Of a DNA stretch of 64,000 nt, positions 9,132-18,012 are shown piece by piece. Both the position numbers and the translations under genes were made by a program. The notes beneath the pieces are model-generated. The model saw nothing but the letters and a program-made list of their open reading frames with translations, was not told the origin of the DNA and did not search any database. The stretch lies in contig NZ_FXTC01000012.1 in assembly GCF_900182655.1 (NCBI RefSeq), forward strand, positions 1 to 64,000, given 5' to 3'. Position 1 is the stretch's first letter, and each line of letters opens with the position of its first letter. Source of the stretch: Chryseobacterium rhizoplanae. GTDB taxonomy: Bacteria > Bacteroidota > Bacteroidia > Flavobacteriales > Weeksellaceae.

Positions 9132-9782
9132 ATGAACCTTTTTGATCCCTATATTTCCTTTTTTTCTGAAGAATGGAAAAGCAAATATAAAGCTGTTTTA
9201 GCAGAAGAACACCTGGAAGCCCTGGAAAAAAATATTTATAGATATAAAGAGAATACATTAGAACTTCACCTTCCTTATTTTAATGAAGAAATAATCATTG
9301 ACAGGCAGGAAAGCTTTGAAAAGTTCATTGATATTCTTGAAAGTAATGATTCTGATGAGGTGAAAACAGAACTATTAGAAACAATTCCGTTTGAGCATTG
9401 GCTGAATATTTTAGGACAAAGATTAACTTCTGCAAGCATTCGCGATGAACATGCGATCCCGCCTTTGAAAACAATGCTTATCAATGCGTGTCAGGAACCC
9501 TTCAATAATGAAATTACCATTGCACAGAGAGCCTGGGAAAAACATATTGGAAGAATGGATGATAATTTCTGGGGAGAAATCAAAGGAAACAATCAACAGA
9601 AACAGGAAAAAGTAATGGCTAAAATCCATGATATTCTGGATAACAGAACCTGGTGGAATGTTTTCTTCCACTACAAACATGAACTGGTTTTTGAAGTCAG
9701 AGAAAAAGAAGGCCACGGAATCCGTTGGAGCCATGGCGGAACAAAGCTGATCGGCTTTCTGGAAAAATTTATCAACGAATAA
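9132..9782 (+). CDS. Hypothetical protein cotranscribed with the DUF434 gene
   Basis: A 216-residue acidic, soluble protein without signal peptide, membrane segments or a motif I can name. It begins with DPYISFFSEEWKSKYK and has Trp-rich helical stretches (IAQRAWEKHIGRMDDNFWGE, WWNVFFHYKHELVFEVRE) and a C-terminal GIRWSHGGTKLIGFLEKF. It starts only 3 bp after the DUF434/DUF5616 gene, so the two are surely one transcript. An inverted repeat (AATCTGCGA at 9782 / TCGCAGATT at 9814) immediately after the stop may act as a weak terminator. Confidence 0.7.
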   Translation: MNLFDPYISFFSEEWKSKYKAVLAEEHLEALEKNIYRYKENTLELHLPYFNEEIIIDRQESFEKFIDILESNDSDEVKTELLETIPFEHWLNILGQRLTSASIRDEHAIPPLKTMLINACQEPFNNEITIAQRAWEKHIGRMDDNFWGEIKGNNQQKQEKVMAKIHDILDNRTWWNVFFHYKHELVFEVREKEGHGIRWSHGGTKLIGFLEKFINE

Positions 9783-9896
9783 ATCTGCGAAATCTGTGAG
9801 AAAATAAAAACTCTCGCAGATTGGCAATAAAACAGATTCTATATTCACAGTACAGATTAGCGATTTTAACTCTTCGCTTTTTAGTATTTTTTGCCC

Positions 9897-9915
9897 TACG
9901 TAAAAATATTGCGTA
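9897..9915. promoter_or_regulatory. Operator-like inverted repeat upstream of tatD
   Basis: Perfect palindrome except for one Y/R position: TACGTAA-AAATA-TTGCGTA. The same element precedes the Ro60 gene (34788) and occurs twice in the Y RNA locus (36906, 37123). A TATATTTT stretch about 8 bp further on could be its -7 box. The short transcript would carry a strong AGGAG site and a 10-codon ORF (9953-9985), and a second -7 box TATATTTG (9976-9983) lies before tatD itself. Confidence 0.6.
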
Positions 9916-10013
9916 CTAAACTTATATTTTTACAGCCATAAAACAGGAGTCATGAATTTTTACCAGCTTCCATTTTATATTTGAAAAATAATACATAATA
10001 AAAAATAAAAAAA

Positions 10014-10799
10014 ATGAACACATACATTGATATTGGCATTAATCTGACCAATAAACAGTTCTATAATGAACACGAAGAAATTATCAACCGTGCTTTGGAC
10101 CAGGGTGTAGAACATATGATTCTCACAGGTACGAGCGTAAGAGGAAGTAAAGAATCTGCTGAGATTGTAGAAGAATATCCGGAAATTTTATTTTCAACAG
10201 CCGGAATTCATCCCCACGATGCCAAATCGTTTAACGGAGAAAGCATCGCTGAACTCAGGAAATTATTAAAACAGGATCATGTGATTTCAGTAGGCGAGTG
10301 CGGACTGGATTTTGACCGTGATTTTTCCCCCAGACCCGTTCAGGAAAGATGTTATAAAGCCCAGCTGGAATTGGCTATAGAAGTCAATAAACCCCTTTTT
10401 CTTCATGAAAGATCCGCATTTAAAAGATTTAATGACATCACAGATGAATACCTTTCCCAATTACCGGAAGCCGTTGTACATTGCTTTACCGGAACATTGG
10501 ATGAAGCAAAGATCTATCTGGACAAAGGATTTTATTTAGGATTTACAGGAGCTATCAGCGATGAGAAAAGATTTAAACATCTCGAAGACGTTATAAAATA
10601 TGTTCCTCTTGACCGGATGATGATTGAAACAGACGCTCCCTTTATGCTTCCGAAAAATATGCCCGGAATGCAGAACAGGCGAAATGAACCCTCATTTTTA
10701 CCTTATGTAGCACAAACAATAGCCCATCTCAAGAAGATAAGTATTTCCGAGGTCGCAGACGAGACCACAGAAACGGCCAGAAATTTTTTCAGACTATAA
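10014..10799 (+). CDS. tatD: TatD-family metal-dependent deoxyribonuclease
   Basis: A 261-residue TIM-barrel hydrolase of the TatD family, cytoplasmic, with metal-dependent 3'-5' exonuclease activity on DNA or RNA in characterised members. Family motifs are present: the N-terminal YIDIGINLTN (Asp in place of the usual first HxH pair, as in the TatD branch), STAGIHPHDAK, VGECGLDFDRD, LFLHERSAF, AVVHCFTGT and the terminal MMIETDAPFMLP. The presence of DIGINLT and RNEPSFLPYV indicates true TatD rather than YcfH/YjjV. The gene ends at a terminator shared with deoD. An inverted-repeat operator at 9897 links it to the Ro60 regulon candidate. Confidence 0.92.
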   Translation: MNTYIDIGINLTNKQFYNEHEEIINRALDQGVEHMILTGTSVRGSKESAEIVEEYPEILFSTAGIHPHDAKSFNGESIAELRKLLKQDHVISVGECGLDFDRDFSPRPVQERCYKAQLELAIEVNKPLFLHERSAFKRFNDITDEYLSQLPEAVVHCFTGTLDEAKIYLDKGFYLGFTGAISDEKRFKHLEDVIKYVPLDRMMIETDAPFMLPKNMPGMQNRRNEPSFLPYVAQTIAHLKKISISEVADETTETARNFFRL

Positions 10800-10835
10800 A
10801 AAAGAGCCCTACTGATAAAGTAAAGCTCTTTTTTT
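10799..10835. terminator. Bidirectional terminator between tatD and deoD
   Basis: AAAGAGC (10801) pairs with GCTCTTT (10825), with A-rich left and T-rich right flanks that can serve as terminator on both strands between two convergent genes. Confidence 0.75.
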
Positions 10836-10857
10836 ATAAGCAGAATTGTCTTTCTTT

Positions 10858-11568
10858 TTACAGACTCTTTATTGCGGATTCCAAAGCCAGTTCCATCATT
10901 GGATTCAAAGCTTTTTCTCTTTCGTCAGCAGAGATTTTTTCATGCGTTGGAATGATATCCGTTACTGTAAGGATAGTCGCTGCATTTTTTCCTAAGTGCT
11001 GAGCATTGGCAAATAAACCGAACGCTTCCATTTCTACTGCAGGACAGTTGTATTTTGTAGCAATTTCAGGAGTCGCAGGATCTTTTCTGTAGAAAATATC
11101 ACTACTGTGGATGTTGATTGCTTTAGCGTTTAATGATAATTCTTTAGCCGTTTCATTGATGGTACCAAAGATATTTCCCTGGTGAGGAAGGATTTCATCT
11201 TCAATTCCCCATGCATATTTGGCATAAGTACTTTCGCTGGCAGCATTTTCAATATTTAAAATATCAAAAAGTTTAAGATCCGTATTGTAAGCACCACAAG
11301 TCCCGATTCTGATAATCGTCTCTACTTCATATTCTGTAAATAACTCAAAAGAATAGATCCCGATGCTTGGGAATCCCATTCCACTAGCTCCTACAGTGAT
11401 CTCTTTTCCTTTATAAAGACCTGTATAATAAAAAATTCCTCTGGTTTTGCTTACCAGTTTAGCATTTTCTAAATAATTTTCAGCGATATACTGTGCACGA
11501 AGCGGATCCCCCGGCTGCAATACTACTTTGGCAATTTCTCCTTTTTTTGCACTGATGTGAATACTCAT
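10858..11568 (-). CDS. deoD: Purine-nucleoside phosphorylase, DeoD type
   Basis: Cytoplasmic hexameric phosphorylase that splits purine (deoxy)nucleosides with phosphate into base and (deoxy)ribose-1-phosphate in nucleoside salvage. The 236-residue length and motifs agree with the family: VVLQPGDPLRAQYIAENYL (phosphate site), VGASGMGFPSIGIYSFEL, IIRIGTCGAY, the nucleoside-binding VEMEAFGLFANA, and TVTDII with the catalytic Asp. No membrane or export features. Single gene, convergent with tatD. Confidence 0.95.
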   Translation of the reverse strand: MSIHISAKKGEIAKVVLQPGDPLRAQYIAENYLENAKLVSKTRGIFYYTGLYKGKEITVGASGMGFPSIGIYSFELFTEYEVETIIRIGTCGAYNTDLKLFDILNIENAASESTYAKYAWGIEDEILPHQGNIFGTINETAKELSLNAKAINIHSSDIFYRKDPATPEIATKYNCPAVEMEAFGLFANAQHLGKNAATILTVTDIIPTHEKISADEREKALNPMMELALESAIKSL

Positions 11569-11830
11569 AATGTTATTTTGAATGGAGCAAAGATAATAAC
11601 TTTTAGATTGTCTCCATGATTACGATAATGGAAACAAGGAAGCCTTCTCATATCAACAGAATATATAAGATGTTATCAATAAATGCTTTAAATAATACGA
11701 TATATGCTGTCTTTTGTATAATTCAAAACGTAATCTGGTAAATACAGAACAATAAAAGAATAATATGGAGCAGGTGTAATGGAAGCAGTCAGGCTAGTTT
11801 TGCATAAGTAAAACAATAAAATTTTAAAAA

Positions 11831-12220
11831 ATGAAAATTGAGCATGTTGCCATCTGGGTTAAAGACCTTGAAAAATCCAGAGCATTTTATCAGAAATATT
11901 TCGGAGCGGTTTCCAATGAAAAATACCATAATCCTGTCAAAAATTTTCAGTCATACTTTTTAAGCTTTGATAATGGCTGCAGGCTTGAAATTATGACCAA
12001 ACCAGATATCAGAGAAACCGAAAATTCCTATGAATCCCAACAGTATGGAATTATCCATCTTGCATTTTCAGTAGACAGTAAAGAAAAAGTAGATGAACTT
12101 ACAGAGACATTAAGAAAAGACGGATACACAGTGGCTGGAGAACCTCGTATCACCGGAGATGGTTATTATGAAAGTGTAATCCTTGACCCGGAAAACAATA
12201 TCATTGAAATTGTAGCCTAA
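11831..12220 (+). CDS. VOC-family (glyoxalase/bleomycin resistance) protein
   Basis: A 129-residue vicinal-oxygen-chelate protein with the two beta-alpha-beta-beta-beta modules: MKIEHVAIWVKDLEKSRAFY at the start and HLAFSVDSKEKVDELTETL in the second half, ending with VILDPENNIIEIVA, where the Glu is the usual final metal ligand. Ligand His in the first strand (EHVAIW) and the second module (IIHLAF) are both present. Substrate unknown; members include glyoxalase I, dioxygenases and resistance proteins. A single gene followed by repeat DNA. Confidence 0.9.
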   Translation: MKIEHVAIWVKDLEKSRAFYQKYFGAVSNEKYHNPVKNFQSYFLSFDNGCRLEIMTKPDIRETENSYESQQYGIIHLAFSVDSKEKVDELTETLRKDGYTVAGEPRITGDGYYESVILDPENNIIEIVA

Positions 12221-12540
12221 ACCGGTCATTGCGAGAAGCTTTAGCGACGAAGCAATCTTTATAAACATAAGTCAATAGGTTGGAAAACGCGAAGGCGCAA
12301 GGTGTTAAACATTATGCTGTTTTAAGGCGCAAAAAAATCAAAGATTTTCAACAAAGATACTTCGTAGTGATTTACTTTATTAGAATTATAGTTCACTGTA
12401 TTAAATTTTATCGAAGATAAAATCTTTGCGCCTTACTACATTGCATATATTAAATTTTGCGCCTTTGCGTTTTCCAACAATTTAATTCCATATTTAACCA
12501 TGAATCTTCACTTTAAAATTTTATTCTCAGCGAAATAATT
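12221..12540. repeat. Intergenic repeat region with GCGCAAAG-type palindromic elements
   Basis: Starts with a GTCATTGCGAGAAGC...GAAGCAATCT segment (about 12226-12256) and continues with a long imperfect palindrome: GAAGGCGCAAGG near 12291, AAGGCGCAAAAAAATCAAAG near 12334, then ATTTTATCGAAGATAAAATC followed by TTTGCGCCTTA near 12425 and TTGCGCCTTTGCG near 12459. Closely related blocks occur at 20800-20890 and 50093-50305, so this is a dispersed, mobile-like repeat family without coding capacity. Confidence 0.75.
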
Positions 12541-12556
12541 TTATTTTTGTTAGATC

Positions 12557-13213
12557 ATGGAAACCAAGTCACCGTTTTTAGACACGATCTTTTTGCTTCG
12601 TAAGGAAGAATGTATTACTCTCTTCTCAAGCTTACAGCAAATTTCCCCTCAGGAAGAGGTGGAAGCAGGAGATTATTTTGAAACAGAATTTGAAAAAGAA
12701 AGACTTGAATTTTTATCAGACCAGTTAATCTGTAACAAACTGGCAGCTGTATGGGCAGCAAAGATTCTCTATCACAGCGCACAGCTTTATCTGATCAGAG
12801 AAAATACAGAGAAAAATATTGAAAATCTTATTCCCGTATTTAAAGGAAGCCGGGATATTTCTTCTATCTTATCCGCAGACTTATCGTTGAGGTTTTTACC
12901 ACAAATTATTGTTGCTTTAAACTCTGTAGATCCGGAAGACCCTTTGATTGCCATGCTGGAAAATATTCTGGCACAGTTTCATTATTCAGGAATCGGGTAT
13001 GATCTCGATCTGAAAAATGTCAATTGGCAGGAAGAATTGAAAGATACAACCTACAGAAAACTCTATCTGGAAAGAATTGTTGAAAAAAAAGATTATAAAC
13101 TGGCGGAAATTCCGTTTATCAATAAACTAATAACAGCCGAATTCGGAATTCACAAAGACGCATTCTGGCGAGAACTAAAAACTATAACCGAAGAAAACAA
13201 TGAAAACGTATGA
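12557..13213 (+). CDS. Ternary-system accessory protein, function unknown
   Basis: First gene of the seven-gene MoxR-vWA operon. 218 residues, soluble, helical, acidic; no motif recognised. Contains RKEECITLFSSLQQISPQEEVE and FLSDQLICNKLAAVWAAKIL. It overlaps the next gene by 14 bp. A TATTTTTG -7 box at 12542-12549 lies only 8 bp before the ATG, marking the start of the operon. Its position suggests it is a regulatory or sensing component of the ternary system, but that is inference from context. Confidence 0.75.
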   Translation: METKSPFLDTIFLLRKEECITLFSSLQQISPQEEVEAGDYFETEFEKERLEFLSDQLICNKLAAVWAAKILYHSAQLYLIRENTEKNIENLIPVFKGSRDISSILSADLSLRFLPQIIVALNSVDPEDPLIAMLENILAQFHYSGIGYDLDLKNVNWQEELKDTTYRKLYLERIVEKKDYKLAEIPFINKLITAEFGIHKDAFWRELKTITEENNENV

Positions 13214-13781
13214 GAAAGTATTTGAATTTTTAGCTGACCCTACCAAAGAAACCTTTCTGAAATGCCGTGAACTGGTAATCAATGATCCTGAATATGACCC
13301 ATATTCCGAAGATATTGAAAACATGCAGGATTTACTTAACGAAGGAAAATTTGAAGAGGTTATACAATATGTAAATGTCAATATTCTATTAAGCCCCAGG
13401 GCTCATATTTATAAATATTTTGCATACAAAGAATTGGGTGATGAAAAAGGAAGAAGTATTGAAATGACAATCGCTCAGATTATTTTTGAATGTCTTGAAA
13501 AAACCGGAGACGGAACCAAAGAATCTCCCTATATGATTACAAGAATTTCTGACGAAAGGGATTTAGTAAGACATCACCTCAATAAACAGGACGTATCCCA
13601 AAATCTGGTTAAAGATGGAGATAAAATCATGGATGCACTTACACTTGATGACGGAACGCAACTGTACTTTGATATCAAAGACCCTTATCAGAGACTCGCT
13701 TTTTCATTCAGCAAAAGAAATGAACAGGCAGAAAGTAAAGATGAAGAGAAACCCCACAAGAAAAAATGGTGGAAATTTTAA
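13200..13781 (+). CDS. DUF4919-like protein of the ternary-system operon
   Basis: 193 residues; the middle part (FEEVIQYVNVNILLSPRAHIYKYF split here, then AYKELGDEKG) resembles DUF4919, a family often found as a secreted protein in Bacteroidota, but here without any signal peptide. It ends in a highly charged Lys-rich tail (HKKKWWKF). Overlaps the preceding gene by 14 bp and lies 12 bp before the MoxR gene. Assignment to DUF4919 is moderate; role in the system unknown. Confidence 0.65.
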   Translation: MKTYEKVFEFLADPTKETFLKCRELVINDPEYDPYSEDIENMQDLLNEGKFEEVIQYVNVNILLSPRAHIYKYFAYKELGDEKGRSIEMTIAQIIFECLEKTGDGTKESPYMITRISDERDLVRHHLNKQDVSQNLVKDGDKIMDALTLDDGTQLYFDIKDPYQRLAFSFSKRNEQAESKDEEKPHKKKWWKF

Positions 13782-13793
13782 TTTTTTAAATCA

Positions 13794-14927
13794 ATGAATC
13801 AGAATATCAATCAACTCAATACAGTCCTTACCTACGTAAAAGAAACCTTTGTAGGTAAAAATGATGTCGTAGATCTGTTGGGAATCTGCCTTTTGGCAAG
13901 AGAAAATGCTTTTTTGTACGGTCCTCCGGGGACTGCAAAATCGGCGATTGTCAGAACCTTGGCAAAAACCGTAAAAGATGGCAAAAACTTTGAATATTTA
14001 TTAACCCGCTTTACAGAACCGAACGAAATATTCGGACCTTTTGACATCAGAAAACTGAAAGAAGGAGAACTTCTGACCAATACGGAAGGAATGATGCCTG
14101 AGGCTTCCATGGTTTTCCTGGATGAAATTTTCAACGCCAACTCTGCTATTCTGAATTCCCTTCTGATGGCACTTAACGAGAAGATTTTTAAAAGAGGAAA
14201 AGAAACAAAACACTTACCTGCACTGATGTTTGTAGGGGCAAGTAACGTTCTTCCTGAAGATGAAGCATTGAACGCATTGTTTGACCGTTTTCTGGTGAGA
14301 ATCAATGTAGATTATGTAAAACCTGAACTGTTACAACAGGTGCTTTTAGCCGGAAGAAAACTGGAGAACCAGGAAGAAGTGGAAATTCCGGAAATCCATG
14401 CCGATGAGATCAGGCAGCTTCAGAACCTGTGCAGAACCATAGACCTTAAACCAATCTATGAAGTTTATCTCAATACCATTATGAGCCTTCGGAATACAGG
14501 AATTGCCATTTCAGACCGTAGAGCCGTAAAGCTTCAGAACCTGATTGCTGCAAGTGCCCTGATCTGTGGAAGAAAAGAAGCCGTGCTTTCTGACCTCTGG
14601 GTATTGAAGCATATCTGGGATACAGAAGAGCAGATTGAAATTCTGGAGGGAATTATCAACAGAACCATAGAGAAAGACGATCATCCGGATTCCCACCCTC
14701 AGGCGATGCATAACAAAACTCCCAATCCCGAGGAGGTTATGAAAGATGTGACAATTCTTGTGGAAAAATGGAATGGCGGAATGCTGAGCTTTGAAGAACA
14801 GAATGTAATAAAAGATAAACTGAGATACCTGCAGACCCGTTGTGACTGGATCAGAAATCCGGAACAGAAGCAGTATATCCAGCAAGAAATTGAAAGCTTA
14901 TGGCAGAAGATCCTTCAAAGCGTTTAA
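13794..14927 (+). CDS. MoxR-family AAA+ ATPase of a ternary conflict system
   Basis: AAA+ ATPase of the MoxR/RavA group, 377 residues. Walker A is GPPGTAKS (about residues 43-50), Walker B MVFLDEIFNA (about 104-112), sensor 1 FVGASNVLP and the arginine finger region DRFLVRI. A C-terminal helical lid follows (SDRRAVKLQNLIAASAL). MoxR ATPases act as chaperone-like remodelling factors on vWA partners; here a vWA protein is encoded two genes downstream. The C-terminal 90 residues extend beyond the ATPase core and are likely a partner-binding region. Overlaps the next gene by 28 bp, which indicates tight translational coupling. Confidence 0.9.
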   Translation: MNQNINQLNTVLTYVKETFVGKNDVVDLLGICLLARENAFLYGPPGTAKSAIVRTLAKTVKDGKNFEYLLTRFTEPNEIFGPFDIRKLKEGELLTNTEGMMPEASMVFLDEIFNANSAILNSLLMALNEKIFKRGKETKHLPALMFVGASNVLPEDEALNALFDRFLVRINVDYVKPELLQQVLLAGRKLENQEEVEIPEIHADEIRQLQNLCRTIDLKPIYEVYLNTIMSLRNTGIAISDRRAVKLQNLIAASALICGRKEAVLSDLWVLKHIWDTEEQIEILEGIINRTIEKDDHPDSHPQAMHNKTPNPEEVMKDVTILVEKWNGGMLSFEEQNVIKDKLRYLQTRCDWIRNPEQKQYIQQEIESLWQKILQSV

Positions 14928-15643
14928 AAGAATTCTGGGCAGAACTTCCCCGTGCTGATGAAGACTTTCTGGGCTCTGTCAGAGACTGGAAAAACATTCA
15001 GATCGCTGTGGAGGAAGAAACAATCTGGCTGAAAGGCTTTACCGACGAACAGGCAGAATCTCCGGAAGTACAGCAGTTGCCGGACTTTATCCTGTATGAG
15101 CTTCGGGATGGTCTTTTATTCAGGAAAGAAGCTTTGGTTCCAAGTAAAAAAATGAGAACAGCATTGCTTTGGATACCTATAGACAAGGCATTGCAGCTTA
15201 CTTTTCCTCCTTCCAATCAGAACTATTTTGGAATTCAGGAACAGGTTCAGGTAAAATTAAAAGAAAGCAATGAAGAGCAGCCGGTAATCTCTTTATTAAG
15301 CAATATTGCTGATATTAAAGAAAGTATCGCAGCATTACCGAAGTTTAAACTGGAAAAAATAAAATGGACTGTTTTAGGAAATAAAGCCCTGTTTGTAGGC
15401 ATTCCATTATTAAGCTTTCCCGGAAAAACATATTGGACAAAAGACAGACATTTATTGCCGGCCGGTCTGGATTTTGAATTTAAAAATCTGAGTACGCTTT
15501 TACAGCAGAAATATAATAAAGATCCGGAAGGATGGTTACTTTGGGATGAAAACGGGAATTATCTTTTAATAAGAGAAACAGATTTCCGTCCTTTGTCGGT
15601 AAGTTCATTCCGTCTTACAGAAAAATCAAGAGAATGGAATTAA
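14900..15643 (+). CDS. bpX-like (beta-propeller associated) component of the ternary system
   Basis: 247-residue protein between the MoxR and vWA genes, overlapping both (28 and 10 bp). Beta-rich, with repeats of hydrophobic-aromatic strands (LLFRKEALVPSKKMRTALLW, PALFVGIPLLSF-like, WLLWDENGNYLLI) expected for the bpX domains named in MoxR-vWA-beta-propeller ternary systems. I cannot decide which bpX subclass it belongs to. No catalytic residues, signal peptide or membrane segment is visible. A likely substrate-recognition or adaptor part of the complex. Confidence 0.65.
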   Translation: MAEDPSKRLKEFWAELPRADEDFLGSVRDWKNIQIAVEEETIWLKGFTDEQAESPEVQQLPDFILYELRDGLLFRKEALVPSKKMRTALLWIPIDKALQLTFPPSNQNYFGIQEQVQVKLKESNEEQPVISLLSNIADIKESIAALPKFKLEKIKWTVLGNKALFVGIPLLSFPGKTYWTKDRHLLPAGLDFEFKNLSTLLQQKYNKDPEGWLLWDENGNYLLIRETDFRPLSVSSFRLTEKSREWN

Positions 15644-18012
15644 AGGCCTATTTCCAGTCCTATGAAAATTACTTCTGGGAATGGAAAACTGATGAAGATG
15701 TTCCCGGTGATTCCGGGTATCATGAAAACAATCTCCTCTCGGTTCCGGGAGTGGGAGCGATAGCTTACAGGCCTTATGTGATGGAGATTCTTAAAGAACT
15801 TCAGCCACAGGGATGGCCTCCCTTTGGAGCATTGCTTATGGTTTTGTATGCGATGCAGGACGGCTATATTGATTTTGCCGGCCCTTTGAGACGTACCGCA
15901 GAGTTTTACAGCATTGGAAATTTTGATTTCAATACAGAAAAAGAAATTGAATTTCTTGAAAAAATACAATCACTTCCCAATGTTTATAAGCAAAAACAGA
16001 ACAGAATTGTACTGCTGCAGACTTTGTTCAGCAATAGCCACAACAGAATATCTTCAGTAAATGCTGAAGCGAATATAAGAATCTATTACAAGCGGCCGCA
16101 TGAGCTGGCTTCCAGTGCAGAAAAACAACATGCTGGTCCATCTGCTTTAAACAAAGATTTAAGTGCTTTAGATCTGAATGAAAAATTTCCTACTGTACAA
16201 TCCATCATTAATGCGATGAAGGGGCTAATCGATGAGCCTGAGTTGGATGATGAGGTAGTAGAAGAGGAAGCAACAGCGGATACTGATAAAGATTTTATCA
16301 AAGAATTAATTGAAGAACCAAAGACATTTCAGGTAGGAAGTCTCATCAAAAGAATTTGGAGTGGTCTGAAAATTCCGATGCGCCATCTTTCACCAGGAGA
16401 ACAGCCTGTCGGAGGAATTTCTGATATGACCAACAAAGGTGATTTTCACAGGATGCTTCTTTCCGAATTTGCCAATGAAGATGACGTATTCATGAATCGG
16501 GTAGCCAATAATGAAGCGCTTTACATTCAAAGAGAAATTCCGCCCGAAGAAAATATTTTTGAAAGAATTATTTTGATTGATACTTCTCTCAGAAATTGGG
16601 GAACTCCAAAAGTATTGGCTTTTGCCTCTGCAATTGCTGTCATCAAACACCCGAAAGCCCATTCTGAATGTAAAGTTTTTGCCTTAGGACAGGCAGGTGT
16701 TCCTATTGCTCTTAATAAAGTAGAGGAAGTGGTTGAAAACCTCAATCAGGTGAGTCCGGTTCTGGAAGTTTCCGAAGCATTGGAAAGTTTTTTTAATCAG
16801 GAACATACCGAAAAGGATATTGAAGTGTTCTTCATTACCCATCAGGAGAATATGGAGGATGAAAAAGTGCAGCGGGTGGTTCATCAGAACAGAGACAGGC
16901 TTAAGTTTCTGGTGACTACAACATCAGATGGTGAAATTAATTTTTATAAACATCATAAAGGAACCAGAAAACATATTCAGAAAATAAAACTCCCATTGCA
17001 GGAGCTGTGGGCCAATCCGCCACAGCAAAAACAGTCTGTTCATAATTTCAATGGAAAGAAAACCGATCTTCCACAAAACTATCCTGTCTTATTTCCAACC
17101 CCTGTTAATAAGATTGCCAAGTTTTTATATGATGGCGAATTTTTCATTCTGAGTTCTAAAAAACAATTATTGAAAACTTATCTTTCTGATAATTATTACG
17201 ATAAACATTCTTATGATTACTATAAAACACATCACGGCTGTGAAGTTCTGTTTGATAATATTTCCATAAAACCCAAAGGGCAGTTTGCCCTTGCAAAAAA
17301 CAAGCAGCAGCACTTTATTCTGTGCCAGTATCAGCATGATCAGAAATTAATATCAAAGCTTAACCTTAATACAAGAGAATATTCTGAGCAGAATCTTACA
17401 GGGATGAATATTCCGGAGTCGTACAAACTGATTTATTTTGGACGGAGCTTTTATCTCCATCATCCGGATAATTCTACCCACTATAAAATAAACATGGAGG
17501 GAAATATTTCTGTAGAACCTATTACCGGAAAAGATAAAGAGTTTGAAAAAAATAATATAAAAGCTGAAGCTGAAGTTGCGAAACTGAAGGGAAGCGGATT
17601 GAGAATTATCAATAATTTCAACAAAATAGGAATCAATCAATATGAAAATCTGGTTATTTCCGGACATGAATTGTACAGTTCTTCAGAAAACACGCTGGAT
17701 TTTTCCAAAAATAAATATGATATTAAAATTTTTGCTGAGCAGAACAAAAATAAATTTACATTTCCCGATGGCAGCGAAATTATTACAGACTCACGAGGAA
17801 TGCTGACTTTCCGAAGCAGTAACAAAAGTATCGAAGAATTTTTTATTCCTTCCACGGCTCATGGGTTTCTCTCTTTGGCAACCTATACAGAATTTGGAGG
17901 ATCAGAATATTACCTTCCGGAACATGCCTTGCTGAAAGTAAGAACAATGGATGATATGTGCGACAGGTTTTTGAAACCGTTTATAGAACAGATTTTGGAT
18001 TATGGAGCTTAG
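15634..18012 (+). CDS. vWA plus beta-propeller protein (bpX) of the ternary system
   Basis: 792-residue multidomain protein. An N-terminal bpX-type domain (SYENYFWEWKTDEDVPGDSG; WPPFGALLMVLYAMQDGY) and an acidic linker (about residues 195-230) precede a vWA-like domain: ERIILIDTSLRNWGTPKV (about 308-325; D-T-S in place of the full DxSxS MIDAS) and CKVFALGQAGVPIAL. The C-terminal half (about 480-780) shows repeated strand pairs (FLYDGEFFILSS, KLIYFGRSFYLHH, PDGSEIITDSRGMLTFRS) consistent with a beta-propeller. In ternary systems the vWA partner is remodelled by MoxR. Overlaps neighbours by 10-11 bp. Domain borders are approximate. Confidence 0.75.
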   Translation: MELKAYFQSYENYFWEWKTDEDVPGDSGYHENNLLSVPGVGAIAYRPYVMEILKELQPQGWPPFGALLMVLYAMQDGYIDFAGPLRRTAEFYSIGNFDFNTEKEIEFLEKIQSLPNVYKQKQNRIVLLQTLFSNSHNRISSVNAEANIRIYYKRPHELASSAEKQHAGPSALNKDLSALDLNEKFPTVQSIINAMKGLIDEPELDDEVVEEEATADTDKDFIKELIEEPKTFQVGSLIKRIWSGLKIPMRHLSPGEQPVGGISDMTNKGDFHRMLLSEFANEDDVFMNRVANNEALYIQREIPPEENIFERIILIDTSLRNWGTPKVLAFASAIAVIKHPKAHSECKVFALGQAGVPIALNKVEEVVENLNQVSPVLEVSEALESFFNQEHTEKDIEVFFITHQENMEDEKVQRVVHQNRDRLKFLVTTTSDGEINFYKHHKGTRKHIQKIKLPLQELWANPPQQKQSVHNFNGKKTDLPQNYPVLFPTPVNKIAKFLYDGEFFILSSKKQLLKTYLSDNYYDKHSYDYYKTHHGCEVLFDNISIKPKGQFALAKNKQQHFILCQYQHDQKLISKLNLNTREYSEQNLTGMNIPESYKLIYFGRSFYLHHPDNSTHYKINMEGNISVEPITGKDKEFEKNNIKAEAEVAKLKGSGLRIINNFNKIGINQYENLVISGHELYSSSENTLDFSKNKYDIKIFAEQNKNKFTFPDGSEIITDSRGMLTFRSSNKSIEEFFIPSTAHGFLSLATYTEFGGSEYYLPEHALLKVRTMDDMCDRFLKPFIEQILDYGA